DNA of 64,000 bases from CALXXL01 sp034926605 (GTDB taxonomy: Bacteria > Verrucomicrobiota > Lentisphaeria > Victivallales > Victivallaceae): contig JAYFQV010000002.1 of the NCBI GenBank assembly GCA_034926605.1, forward strand, positions 186,001-250,000, written 5' to 3'. Below, one piece after another: positions 27,994 to 36,029 of the stretch (position 1 is its first letter; each line of letters starts with the position of its first letter). Below the pieces are notes generated by a model that was given only the letters and a program-made list of their open reading frames with translations, was not told where the DNA came from and searched no databases. A program made the position numbers and the translations under genes.

Positions 27994-30044
27994 GCATTTA
28001 TCTCTATGGTGCGTCGGATTGCGATCTGGCTAGGCTGTTTGCGTCCAACCGGATTGATTTTGAGCTGGTTGAATCTCCCGCCGCCGCGCTTGCGTCCAGC
28101 TCCGACGGCGACGCGATAATTCTAACCGCGCCCGGTTATCCGGAAAAGCCGCTGCACCTGCCGGATGAGTTGCGCGAGGCGGCACTTGCCGGACGCCGCC
28201 GGATATATGCCGAATTTTTCGGGGCGCCCGGTGCGGCAACGCTTTTCGTGCCGCTGGAGCGGGTGGTGGTTGCCACCGACCGGTTCGGAGCCGAACTGCC
28301 GCCGCTCAGCATTGTTATGGCGCACGAGTGTCATTATTTGGAATGCTCCGCCGTCGCCCCCTGGCTGGTTTCCGCGAAAGTGGCGGGCGTGGATATCGCG
28401 GTCTACGGACTTCCGGAAACAGTTCATCCGCTGCTGTTCCGGCTTGGCCGGAACAGCTTTGCCGCCGCTACAGCCTTGAGCCGTTTCATTACCGGACGCT
28501 ATGCTCCAGCGGCCGCCTGGGGGGAGATTTGGCGGCGAATTTTATCCGATTTGCTGGACCGGGAACTGCCGGAGCTGGTTTGGACGCCGGATGTGGAACC
28601 CTCATTTGCCAAGGACGCGCCGATAACCGCCGCCGACCAGCTTGAAGCCGCCTGCCGCGGCGCCGCGTGGTTCGACAAGTCTCGCATCCTGCTTTCCCGC
28701 GAGCGTTACGATCAATGCAAAAAGGGCGCAAACGGTTACCCGGATGAAATATCCCGAGGTGCATTTTCACGCGGCATTCCTGCCGGCGACGGTTCCTGCG
28801 GCATGATAGAGGGGGTGTATTCCGCAGTAAACGCCGACGGTTCTCAGAACTATATTCATACTTATCGCGCCGACTGCATGGGCGAGGCGACCATGGCGCT
28901 GGCGCTGGCCGCGCGCACTTTCGGCGTTTCAAGCTGGCGCGGCGAGGCGGAGAACCTTTCGCGTTATTTGTTTGAAACCAGCTATTTTCTGCAGGGGCCG
29001 CGCGCCGACGCGGAGAGCGCCTCCTGCGGCCTGGCGGCATGGATGGGCAACGATGTTAAAAACGGCGTATATTACGGCGACGACAATGCCCGGATGATAC
29101 TGGGCGGGCTGGCCGCCGCATCCGCCATTCCCGGCTACGGCTATCTGGATGTGCTGGCCCGCTGTATTACCGCTAATCTGCGCACCACCGGCAGGCTTGG
29201 TTTCCGCGGAGACCGGCTTGAGGATGAGGACATGCAGAAACTTGGATGGAAATATTATTTCGACCGCGAATACACCAACTTCGCCCCGCATTTCGAATCA
29301 TGGCTGTGGGCCTGCTATTTTTGGGCATACGCCCACGGCGGCAGCGGCGTTTTTCTGGAACGCGGCGACCGGGGTGTGACGGAGACCATGGCCAACTATC
29401 CCGACAACTGGGTGTGGACCAACGGCATTCAGCAGGAGCGCGCCCGCATGATTCTGCCGCTGGCGTGGCGGCTGCGGGTGGCCGACACCGCCGAAAACCG
29501 CGAACAGCTGGAGTTCATGGTGGAGGAGGTGCTGCGCAGTCAGGACGCCGGCGGCGCCATTCGCGAGGAAGTCGGGTCCGCCGGCAAAGGCAAGTACGGG
29601 CCCTGCCCGAGCAACGCGGCCTACGGCGAAACCGAAGCCCCGCTGATTCAGACCAATGGCGACTCGCTGTGCGATCTGCTATACACCACCAACTTTGCCT
29701 TTATCGGGCTGCACGAGGCGGTTGCGGTTACCGGGAACGCGACGTGGAAGCAGGCCGAAGACCGGCTGGCAGCCTTTCTGACCCGCATCCAGGTGAAATC
29801 CGGCGTACACGATGATCTCGACGGCGCCTGGTTCCGGGCGTTCGATTTCAGTCGTCACGACTACTGGGGCAGTAATGCCGACGCCGGGTGGGGGGTCTGG
29901 AACGTGGAGTCCGGCTGGACTCAGAGCTGGATTGTGGCGACGTTGTGTTTGCGCGCCTCGGGGACGAACCTGTGGGATGCCACCGCCGGAGTTGACATGC
30001 GCTCTCAATTGGCCGAGGCCGAGGAACTTCTGTTGAAAATCTAA
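27990..30044 (+). CDS. Putative six-hairpin (alpha/alpha toroid) glycosidase-like protein
   Basis: 684 aa without a signal peptide. Residues 1-200 look like an alpha/beta Rossmann-type domain (MSIYLYGASDCDLARLF, AIILTAPGYPEK). From about residue 290 the protein is helical with repeated aromatic- and Asp-rich turns (YRADCMGEATMALALAA, YGDDNARMILGGLAAAS, WLWACYFWAYAHGG, WGVWNVESGWTQSW), which resembles six-hairpin glycosidases and glycan epimerases. The family was not identified and the catalytic residues are not certain. The start overlaps the stop of the upstream exported protein. Confidence 0.6.
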   Translation: MSIYLYGASDCDLARLFASNRIDFELVESPAAALASSSDGDAIILTAPGYPEKPLHLPDELREAALAGRRRIYAEFFGAPGAATLFVPLERVVVATDRFGAELPPLSIVMAHECHYLECSAVAPWLVSAKVAGVDIAVYGLPETVHPLLFRLGRNSFAAATALSRFITGRYAPAAAWGEIWRRILSDLLDRELPELVWTPDVEPSFAKDAPITAADQLEAACRGAAWFDKSRILLSRERYDQCKKGANGYPDEISRGAFSRGIPAGDGSCGMIEGVYSAVNADGSQNYIHTYRADCMGEATMALALAARTFGVSSWRGEAENLSRYLFETSYFLQGPRADAESASCGLAAWMGNDVKNGVYYGDDNARMILGGLAAASAIPGYGYLDVLARCITANLRTTGRLGFRGDRLEDEDMQKLGWKYYFDREYTNFAPHFESWLWACYFWAYAHGGSGVFLERGDRGVTETMANYPDNWVWTNGIQQERARMILPLAWRLRVADTAENREQLEFMVEEVLRSQDAGGAIREEVGSAGKGKYGPCPSNAAYGETEAPLIQTNGDSLCDLLYTTNFAFIGLHEAVAVTGNATWKQAEDRLAAFLTRIQVKSGVHDDLDGAWFRAFDFSRHDYWGSNADAGWGVWNVESGWTQSWIVATLCLRASGTNLWDATAGVDMRSQLAEAEELLLKI

Positions 30045-30360
30045 CGCTTTTTGCACTGTTTTTGAACCGGCGCCGTTTGACTTACAGCGGTTTGTGCGCT
30101 ATTTTAAATAATCGACAAGGTAAAATTTATGAAAACAGCGACCGAAAACCACAAGAGCGACGATACCGGGCGATCTTCCGGCAATTTTGTTCGCGCAGTG
30201 ATTCAGCCCCGGTCCAGCCTTCCGGTTCTTCGACTTAGTGACGCCGGCGTCGTTCGCGGCATTATTGCCTGAATACTTATTCGCGACGTCGGCGGTAAAC
30301 AGTTCCGCAAAATGCAAATGGATGAAGAATTGTATATGGCCGGAAGGCAGAGGATTTAAA
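30045..30360 (+). promoter_or_regulatory. leuA leader region: promoter, small ORF and two helices
   Basis: The 316 bp between the toroid gene and leuA hold a promoter (-35 TTGACT 30077-30082, 17 nt, -10 TATTTT 30100-30105), a 47-codon ORF (30129-30272), a hairpin CGCCGGCGTCG (30242-30252) with CGACGTCGGCG (30284-30294), and a perfect 9-bp long-range match GCCTTCCGG (30217-30225) with CCGGAAGGC (30340-30348). The last helix ends directly before the leuA ribosome site AGAGGA. No T-box motif was seen. The layout suggests control of leuA translation by ribosome position on the small ORF. Confidence 0.55.
30129..30272 (+). CDS. Candidate leader peptide for leuA
   Basis: 47 aa, in the expected place about 17 nt after the predicted transcription start and with AAGG 8 nt before the ATG. 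The N-terminal half is polar (MKTATENHKSDDTGRSSG) and the end, PVLRLSDAGVVRGIIA, has seven Ile/Leu/Val in 16 residues. Codons 30-32 and 38-42 fall in the left arms of the two leader helices. A regulatory leader peptide is inference; the ORF is short and could be fortuitous. Confidence 0.45.
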   Translation: MKTATENHKSDDTGRSSGNFVRAVIQPRSSLPVLRLSDAGVVRGIIA

Positions 30361-32052
30361 ATGTCAGATTTTGTAAAATATAAATATCCGGAACCGATTC
30401 GAATACAGAACCGGCAGTGGCCGGACCGCATAATGACCAAACCGCCGATTTGGACCAGCGTCGATCTGCGCGACGGCAATCAGGCGTTGCCGATACCCAT
30501 GGATGTAGACAAGAAGCTTGCATATTTCAACATGCTGGTGAAAATCGGCTTCAAGGAGATTGAAATCGGTTTTCCGTCCGCGTCGCAGGAGGATTTTGAC
30601 TTCTGCCGCAGGTTGATCGACGACAAGTTGATTCCGGCGGACGTGCGCATCTCGGTGCTGATGCAGGCGCGCGAACATCTGATCGAGCGCACTTTCAAGG
30701 CGTTGGAAGGGGTCAATTCGGCGATCATGCATTGTTATGTGGCCACCAGCGACCTGCACCGTCAGTTTGTCTTCGGCGATACCCGCGAGCAGCTGGTTCA
30801 GCTTGCCGTGGCCGGCACCCGCATGATACGCGAAGGTGCCGAAAAACGCGGTATCCGCGACCGCATCAACTATGAATTTTCGCCGGAAGAGTTTACCGAT
30901 ACCGATCTGGAATTTTCGATTGAGTTGTGTAAGGCAGTTCACGACGAATGGCGGCCGGCGCACCTGGGAGATTTTGTATTGAATCTGCCCGCCACCGTTG
31001 AGCGCCGCCCGCCCAACCAGTATGCTGACATGATTGAATATTTCTGCACGCACTATCCGCATATGAACGATACCATCGTAAGCCTGCATGCCCATAACGA
31101 CCAGGGATGCGCCGTGGCCGCCTCCGAGTTGGCGTTGCTGGCCGGCGCAACCCGGGTGGAGGGGACGATATTCGGGCATGGTGAGCGCACTGGCAATTTG
31201 GATCTGTCGATACTGGCTATGAACATGGAGTCGCGCGGCATCAAAACCGGCTTGCACTTCAACAACATGCCGGAGATAGTCCGTTTGGTGGAATCCGCCA
31301 GCGGCATAGACGTGCACCCGCGCCATCCCTATGCGGGGCAGCTGGTGTTCACCGCGTTTTCCGGGTCGCATCAGGACGCGATCCGCAAGGGCATGTCCAA
31401 ACGCGCCGAAATTTCGGAATTCTTCAAACAGGGTTGGAAGATGCCCTACCTGCATATCGACCCGGCGGACGTCGGCGCAACCTACGAGAACCTGATTCGC
31501 ATAAACAGCCAGTCCGGCAAAGGCGGGGTGGTCTATGTGCTGGAGAAGGAGTTCGGCATATTTCCGCCAAAATCCATGCATCCGCAGATCGGGCGCATGG
31601 TTCAGGAATATGTGGACAAAACCGGCGGCGAGGTCGATTCAAACAGGGTCAAGGAGCTGTTCGACGCCGAGTTTGTAAACGTCAAGGTGCCGTTTTCGAT
31701 GCAGAACTATCAGCGGGAAATCCTTGAAGACTCCGGTGACCTTATCGCCGTCAGTTTCATTCTGGACTATAATGGCCGCAAGGAAACGCTGTCCGGCAAA
31801 GGCAACGGCCCTATCGCCGCGGTGGTTGACGCGCTGCATGAATGCAAATTGATGCCGCGCTTCGAGCTGTCCGATTTCTCGGAACGCACGCTGGGCTCCA
31901 GCGCCAGCGCCATGGCGATGGCGTTTGTCGGTGTAAAGTTCAGCGGGCGCCCGGACTTGGTCTATGGCTGCGGCATACATTCCAACATCGACCGTGCAGC
32001 GCTTGCCGCGTTGTTTTCGGCGCTTAACCGCGCCGCGGCCAAGCTGAAGTAG
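30361..32052 (+). CDS. leuA: 2-isopropylmalate synthase (type 2)
   Basis: 563 aa. It condenses acetyl-CoA and 2-oxoisovalerate, the committed step to leucine. The TIM barrel has SVDLRDGNQAL with the metal Asp and HAHNDQGCA with the HxH metal ligands; GHGERTGN is also conserved. The C-terminal 110 residues are the leucine-sensing LeuA dimer domain (SGKGNGPIAAVVDAL). The length and N-terminal extension fit the type 2 (actinobacterial and yeast-like) form. The true ATG is at 30361 with AGAGGA before it; the upstream open frame is non-coding. dacA-like gene follows 15 nt later. Confidence 0.94.
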   Translation: MSDFVKYKYPEPIRIQNRQWPDRIMTKPPIWTSVDLRDGNQALPIPMDVDKKLAYFNMLVKIGFKEIEIGFPSASQEDFDFCRRLIDDKLIPADVRISVLMQAREHLIERTFKALEGVNSAIMHCYVATSDLHRQFVFGDTREQLVQLAVAGTRMIREGAEKRGIRDRINYEFSPEEFTDTDLEFSIELCKAVHDEWRPAHLGDFVLNLPATVERRPPNQYADMIEYFCTHYPHMNDTIVSLHAHNDQGCAVAASELALLAGATRVEGTIFGHGERTGNLDLSILAMNMESRGIKTGLHFNNMPEIVRLVESASGIDVHPRHPYAGQLVFTAFSGSHQDAIRKGMSKRAEISEFFKQGWKMPYLHIDPADVGATYENLIRINSQSGKGGVVYVLEKEFGIFPPKSMHPQIGRMVQEYVDKTGGEVDSNRVKELFDAEFVNVKVPFSMQNYQREILEDSGDLIAVSFILDYNGRKETLSGKGNGPIAAVVDALHECKLMPRFELSDFSERTLGSSASAMAMAFVGVKFSGRPDLVYGCGIHSNIDRAALAALFSALNRAAAKLK

Positions 32053-32067
32053 GGTTGCCGGGCGACG

Positions 32068-33126
32068 ATGAGGCGATCTGCGAAGCGGCTTAAATCCAGT
32101 ACGGCCAAGGCGAAACCCGCCATGCCGTTGCGCACCAAGCTGATGCTGGCCGGCGCGGCGTTGGTGTTGGTGGTGGTTGATGTTTGGCTGGGCTACTACT
32201 GGTTCTGCCTGCGGGATCCCGCGGTTGGCGCCACTCCCGGCGTTCCGGCGGTGTCCGCGCAGGCCCGTCCGTTGCCGCCCAGTGCGGTAGATATTCTCAA
32301 GCCGGCGCCCGAGCCCGCTTTCGACTTGGATTATTCCCACGCGGTTCACGGCACGGTCTCCGGAATTCCGTTGACCGGGCGCTGCTCCGCCGGCATTTTG
32401 GTGGACATGGATCGTCGTCGGGTGCTCTGGGAGCGGAATGCGCACAAATCGGTTCCAATCGCGTCGATGACCAAGATGATGACATGTCTGCTGTTGTTCG
32501 AGCGACTTGACAAGGAAGCCGCGAATAATCCGCCCAAGATTACCCTCCAGACCAGGCTGCTGGTTTCCCGCAATGCGGCCATGGTCGGCGAAAGCAGCGT
32601 TTATCTGCGCGAGAACGAAGAGTTTACAATAGAGGACTATCTCAAGGCGGTAATCATCAAGAGCGCCAATGACGCCGCCTTTGAGCTTGGGGAGTTTCTG
32701 GGCGGCGGCAACATTGATAATTTTGTCAAAATGATGAACGCCCGGGCGGCCGGGTTGGGCATGAAGGATACGGTCTACACTTCCCCCAACGGCTTGCCCG
32801 ACGCCAAGAAGGCGAATTGCATGGCCTCCCCTCATGATCTTGTGTTGCTGTCTCATGAGCTGCTGAAGCATCCATATCTAGAGTATTCGCGGCTCAAGGG
32901 CGGCAAGATCAGACAGATGGTCTATCGTACCACCAACCGGCTGCTTTCGAAAGTCGAAGGCGTTGACGGCATCAAGACCGGGTTTACCAATGCCGCCCGC
33001 AGCTGTATTACCGTGAGTTGTCTGCGCAACGGGCGCAGAATGGTGCTGGTTTTGACCGGTATGCCCAGTAGCGCCGATCGCGATAATTGCGCGACCAAGC
33101 TGCTCGATTGGGGATACAAGCGCTGA
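32068..33126 (+). CDS. D-alanyl-D-alanine carboxypeptidase (peptidase S11)
   Basis: 352 aa. A basic N-terminus and one uncleaved transmembrane anchor (about residues 28-50), then a penicillin-binding-protein domain with all three motifs: SMTK, SAN in IKSANDAAFE, and KTG in GIKTGFTNAA. It trims the terminal D-Ala of peptidoglycan stem peptides in the periplasm. The C-terminal beta domain of PBP5 types is absent. It is 15 nt after leuA with no clear SD; the two may be co-transcribed by proximity rather than function. Confidence 0.9.
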   Translation: MRRSAKRLKSSTAKAKPAMPLRTKLMLAGAALVLVVVDVWLGYYWFCLRDPAVGATPGVPAVSAQARPLPPSAVDILKPAPEPAFDLDYSHAVHGTVSGIPLTGRCSAGILVDMDRRRVLWERNAHKSVPIASMTKMMTCLLLFERLDKEAANNPPKITLQTRLLVSRNAAMVGESSVYLRENEEFTIEDYLKAVIIKSANDAAFELGEFLGGGNIDNFVKMMNARAAGLGMKDTVYTSPNGLPDAKKANCMASPHDLVLLSHELLKHPYLEYSRLKGGKIRQMVYRTTNRLLSKVEGVDGIKTGFTNAARSCITVSCLRNGRRMVLVLTGMPSSADRDNCATKLLDWGYKR

Positions 33127-33273
33127 TAGTATCTTCCCGCGCGTATGGTTGCCCGCGCTATTTTATAATACGGGCTCATTGGGCTCCACGTCATTTTGTC
33201 CTGCCGGTTCGATTGCCGATGGCGATGAACATTGTAATTGACGGGCGGTGGCCGTCAATATTTTTCCATGATT

Positions 33274-33306
33274 AAAAAACTGACGGATGCTGTCCGTCAG
33301 TTTTTT
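33274..33306 (+). terminator. Bidirectional rho-independent terminator (TGACGG core)
   Basis: AAAAAACTGACGGA (33274-33287), loop TGCTG, TCCGTCAGTTTTTT (33293-33306): 14 perfect pairs with A- and T-tracts, so it works in both directions. It is about 150 nt past the dacA-like stop and is its likely terminator. Confidence 0.85.
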
Positions 33307-33441
33307 TTACAGGGTTGGTCGGGACTGGATGACATGAGGGCCTGATAGTTCAACAATAGGCGCAGCAATGCGAGCGGTGCGATGACGGGGATGTGACGGA
33401 TACCATTTTAGATGCGGGATGGGGCTGGCCGCAAATGACTG

Positions 33442-33471
33442 AAAAGTGACGGATGTTTTGCCGTCACTTTT
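33442..33471 (-). terminator. Bidirectional terminator serving yifB (TGACGG core)
   Basis: AAAAGTGACGG (33442-33452), loop of 8 nt, CCGTCACTTTT (33461-33471): 11 perfect pairs. It is 32 nt past the yifB stop on the minus strand. Its first 12 bases are repeated exactly at 2602-2613. Confidence 0.75.
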
Positions 33472-33503
33472 GTATCGTGATTATGGTCAGTGCCTTGGAT
33501 CCG

Positions 33504-35051
33504 TCATATTCCGGAGGCTAGCTCGCCGAACCCGCGCCGGTAGCTGATCGCCTCGAATAGATGCTGATCTTTTATTTTGTCATCACCGGCGAGGTCGGCG
33601 ACGGTTCTGGCCACTCGCAGAATGCGGTCATAGGCGCGCGGGCTTAGTTTGAAGCGATCTATGGCCTGGCGCATAAGAGCGACGGCGGAGGTGCCGATGG
33701 CACAATATTTCTGGAGTTCGCGTCCCGTCATATGGGCGTTGCAGTGCAGCTGGGTTCCGGCAAAACGACGGGCCTGAATATCTCTTGCCGCGACCACTCT
33801 GGCTCGAATGACGGAGCTGGGTTCGCCGTTTGGCGCGGCGGTAAGTTCGGCGTCGGAGAGCCTGAGCACTTCCACATGCAGATCGATGCGGTCCAGCAGC
33901 GGGCCTGACAATTTGCGCAAATAACGCTTCCGTTCGTCCGGCTTGCAGCGGCAGCCCAGCGCCGGATCCCCCATGCCGCAGGGGCAGGGATTCATTGCCG
34001 CTATCAGCATGAAGCGGGCCGGGAACGTGCAGCTGCCGGCGGCGCGGGCAATGGTGATTTCACCGGTCTCCAGCGGTTGGCGCAGTACCTCCAGGACATT
34101 GCGTTTGAATTCCGGAAGTTCGTCGAGAAACAGAACGCCATTATGGGCGAGACTGATTTCTCCCGGCATCGGGGTCTGGCGGCCGCCGATCAATCCGGCA
34201 TCGCTTATGGTATGGTGGGGGCTGCGAAACGGGCGGCGGTTCAACAGAGGCTTGCCGTCGTTCAGCAGTCCGACGGCGCTGTGGATGCGGCTGGTTTCCA
34301 GAACTTCGGACAATGTCATCGGCGGCAGAATTCCAGCCACCCGTCGCGCGATCATTGATTTGCCGGTGCCGGGAGGGCCGATCATCAGCGAGTTGTGGCC
34401 GCCCGCCGCCGCTATTTCCATGGCGCGCCGCGCCGCGTATTGGCCTTTTACTTCGGAAAAATCCGGCTCGTTTTCCGGCATTTGGGAATAATAGTCTTCG
34501 ATTTTCGCCTTGACGGGGGCGATGCCCGTGCCGGATTTCAGAAACTCGACCGCTTCCGGCAGGCTGTCAACCGGAAAAACCGGCTTGTCACCGGCTCCGA
34601 GCGCGGCCTCCATAGCATTGAGGCGCGGCACTATCAGCATTTCGACGTCCGGCCTTGCCGCCGCAAGCATTGCCGCCGGAAGCGCGCCGCGCACCCCGCG
34701 CACCTTACCGTCTAGCGCCAGTTCACCCAGCACCATTGCGGCCGCCAGCTTCTGCGGCGGGATTGCGTTTTGACATGCCAGCATGGCCAGCGCGATGCCG
34801 AGGTCAAAGGCGCCGCCCTCCTTCTTCAGGTCGGCCGGAGCGAGGTTGACAACCGCTTCGCCGCGCGGCTGCGGCAAGCCGCATGACTGCAGTCCGGCGC
34901 GTATGCGATCGCGGCTCTCCCGCACCGCGGCATCGGGCAGTCCGACGATGGAAATAAACTGCTGTTCGCCGCGACCGGAAGCGTGGACTTCTATTTCCAC
35001 GTAAAAAGCCTCGGTCCCGATCAGCGCCGAAGAACCTGTCCTCCCCAGCAC
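33504..35051 (-). CDS. yifB: YifB/ComM family AAA+ ATPase (Mg-chelatase-like)
   Basis: 515 aa. An N-terminal ChlI-type/Lon-like domain with VGLPDAAVRESRDRI, an AAA+ domain with Walker A GPPGTGKSM, Walker B VLFLDELPE, and a C-terminal Mg_chelatase_C domain (SPRAYDRILRVARTVADL). The ComM relative is a helicase that helps branch migration in natural transformation in some bacteria; the role in others is unclear. The start is GTG with GAGGAGG 6 nt upstream. It follows the fabZ gene by 13 nt and is last in the lpxC operon. Confidence 0.9.
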   Translation of the reverse strand: MLGRTGSSALIGTEAFYVEIEVHASGRGEQQFISIVGLPDAAVRESRDRIRAGLQSCGLPQPRGEAVVNLAPADLKKEGGAFDLGIALAMLACQNAIPPQKLAAAMVLGELALDGKVRGVRGALPAAMLAAARPDVEMLIVPRLNAMEAALGAGDKPVFPVDSLPEAVEFLKSGTGIAPVKAKIEDYYSQMPENEPDFSEVKGQYAARRAMEIAAAGGHNSLMIGPPGTGKSMIARRVAGILPPMTLSEVLETSRIHSAVGLLNDGKPLLNRRPFRSPHHTISDAGLIGGRQTPMPGEISLAHNGVLFLDELPEFKRNVLEVLRQPLETGEITIARAAGSCTFPARFMLIAAMNPCPCGMGDPALGCRCKPDERKRYLRKLSGPLLDRIDLHVEVLRLSDAELTAAPNGEPSSVIRARVVAARDIQARRFAGTQLHCNAHMTGRELQKYCAIGTSAVALMRQAIDRFKLSPRAYDRILRVARTVADLAGDDKIKDQHLFEAISYRRGFGELASGI

Positions 35052-35064
35052 GCGGCGCCTCCTC

Positions 35065-35991
35065 TTATTTATCGACGATGGCGAACATCAAAGTTATGCG
35101 CATAATGACCTTGCCGTTTACCCTGGCTTCGCCGGAGCTCTTGCCGAAGCGGGAGCGGGCCGGCGGCAGCAGCACCTCGGCAACCAGCTGGTCGCCGGGG
35201 AATACCGGGGCGAAGAACTCGGCTTTGTCGATGCTCATGAAGTAGCCGAGTTTGTTGGCATTTTCCGGGAGCGACAGGATGCAGGCGCAGCCGGCCTGGG
35301 CCATGACTTCGCACATCAGCGCCTCGGGCATGGTCTTGTAATCTTCGGGGCAGCCGTTGAAGAATTCCTCGCCGGAAGAGACGAGCTTTACGGTCTGGAG
35401 CCGGTCGCCTTCGCGTTTGGCGATGTAGTCGGCGAACAGGAACGGGTAACGGTGCGGCATGAACTTCATCACGCCGGAAATGTCCATCACTGAGTTTTCG
35501 CTCTTGTCGATGTCGTTGAACATCTCAGGCATTTCTTCCGGCTGGGTGCGCGGGCGCACGCCGAGCGTGATCCTGGCTTCGCAGGTGAGGCCGGCGTTGT
35601 TATGAACGCTGCACTCGGCCACGGCGCTGTCGGCGTTGATTTCGACGATCTTGGCCGAAATTTTCATCCGGTCGCCGGGCAGGTTGGGCTTGCGGAACTT
35701 CACCCGCTCGAGAACTTTCATGTAAACGTCCATCTTGCCTTCGGGGTCGAGCCTGGAAATGACGCCGAGGCAGGCAAGCTGCCGCATCGCCTCGATCTGC
35801 AGCACTCCGGGAAGAATCGGGTGCTCGGGGAAATGCCCCTGGAAAAACAGTTCATTGACTGAAAGGTTGCGCAGACCAACCAGTTCATTCTCGCTCACAA
35901 AGGTGGCGCGGTCAATCATCAGCAGCGGGTAGCGAACCGGCAGAATCGCCTTGATCTGATTCGGCCCCAAAACTTTACCGGTATTGTCCAT
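35065..35991 (-). CDS. fabZ: Tandem FabZ-type 3-hydroxyacyl-ACP dehydratase (two hotdog domains)
   Basis: 308 aa, twice the usual 145-160. Domain 1 (about 10-155) has the intact active site: FFQGHFPEHPILPGV with the catalytic His and IEAMRQ with the Glu. Domain 2 (about 165-305) has MPHRYPFLFADY and the Glu in CEVMAQAG, but the His segment is replaced by FNGCPEDYKTMPE, so this half probably lacks dehydratase chemistry. Since FabZ works as a dimer of hotdogs, the chain may be an intramolecular pseudo-dimer. The ATG at 35991 is 7 nt from GGAG and preferred to the GTG at 35994. It lies 38 nt after lpxC; the pair supplies hydroxyacyl chains and lipid A synthesis. Confidence 0.88.
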   Translation of the reverse strand: MDNTGKVLGPNQIKAILPVRYPLLMIDRATFVSENELVGLRNLSVNELFFQGHFPEHPILPGVLQIEAMRQLACLGVISRLDPEGKMDVYMKVLERVKFRKPNLPGDRMKISAKIVEINADSAVAECSVHNNAGLTCEARITLGVRPRTQPEEMPEMFNDIDKSENSVMDISGVMKFMPHRYPFLFADYIAKREGDRLQTVKLVSSGEEFFNGCPEDYKTMPEALMCEVMAQAGCACILSLPENANKLGYFMSIDKAEFFAPVFPGDQLVAEVLLPPARSRFGKSSGEARVNGKVIMRITLMFAIVDK

Positions 35992-36029
35992 CACGAGTCT
36001 CCTTCGAATTATATATTAATCTCAAAATA

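Larger units (their letters stand above)
33127..33503. repeat. Convergent-end region with TGACGG inverted repeats
   Basis: 377 bp with no gene between the convergent dacA-like and yifB genes. It contains ten copies of TGACG/CGTCA in about 280 bp, with an eleventh straddling the yifB stop at 33502-33506. Six of them form three hairpins with the same core: ATTGACGG/CCGTCAAT (33237-33259), CTGACGGA/TCCGTCAG (33280-33300) and GTGACGG/CCGTCAC (33446-33467). Between the second and third hairpins are isolated copies at 33383 and 33394 and no ORF. Two of the hairpins are good bidirectional terminators. Confidence 0.7.

Noticed and set aside
30105..30360. T-box or other known riboswitch before leuA
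   Set aside because: No T-box consensus and no anti-terminator with a U-tract was found; the small ORF and helices are a better fit.
33307..33441. Possible small RNA between two TGACGG terminators
   Set aside because: No promoter resembling the TTGCAT/TATATT form was seen inside; the hairpins are explained as terminators of the convergent genes.
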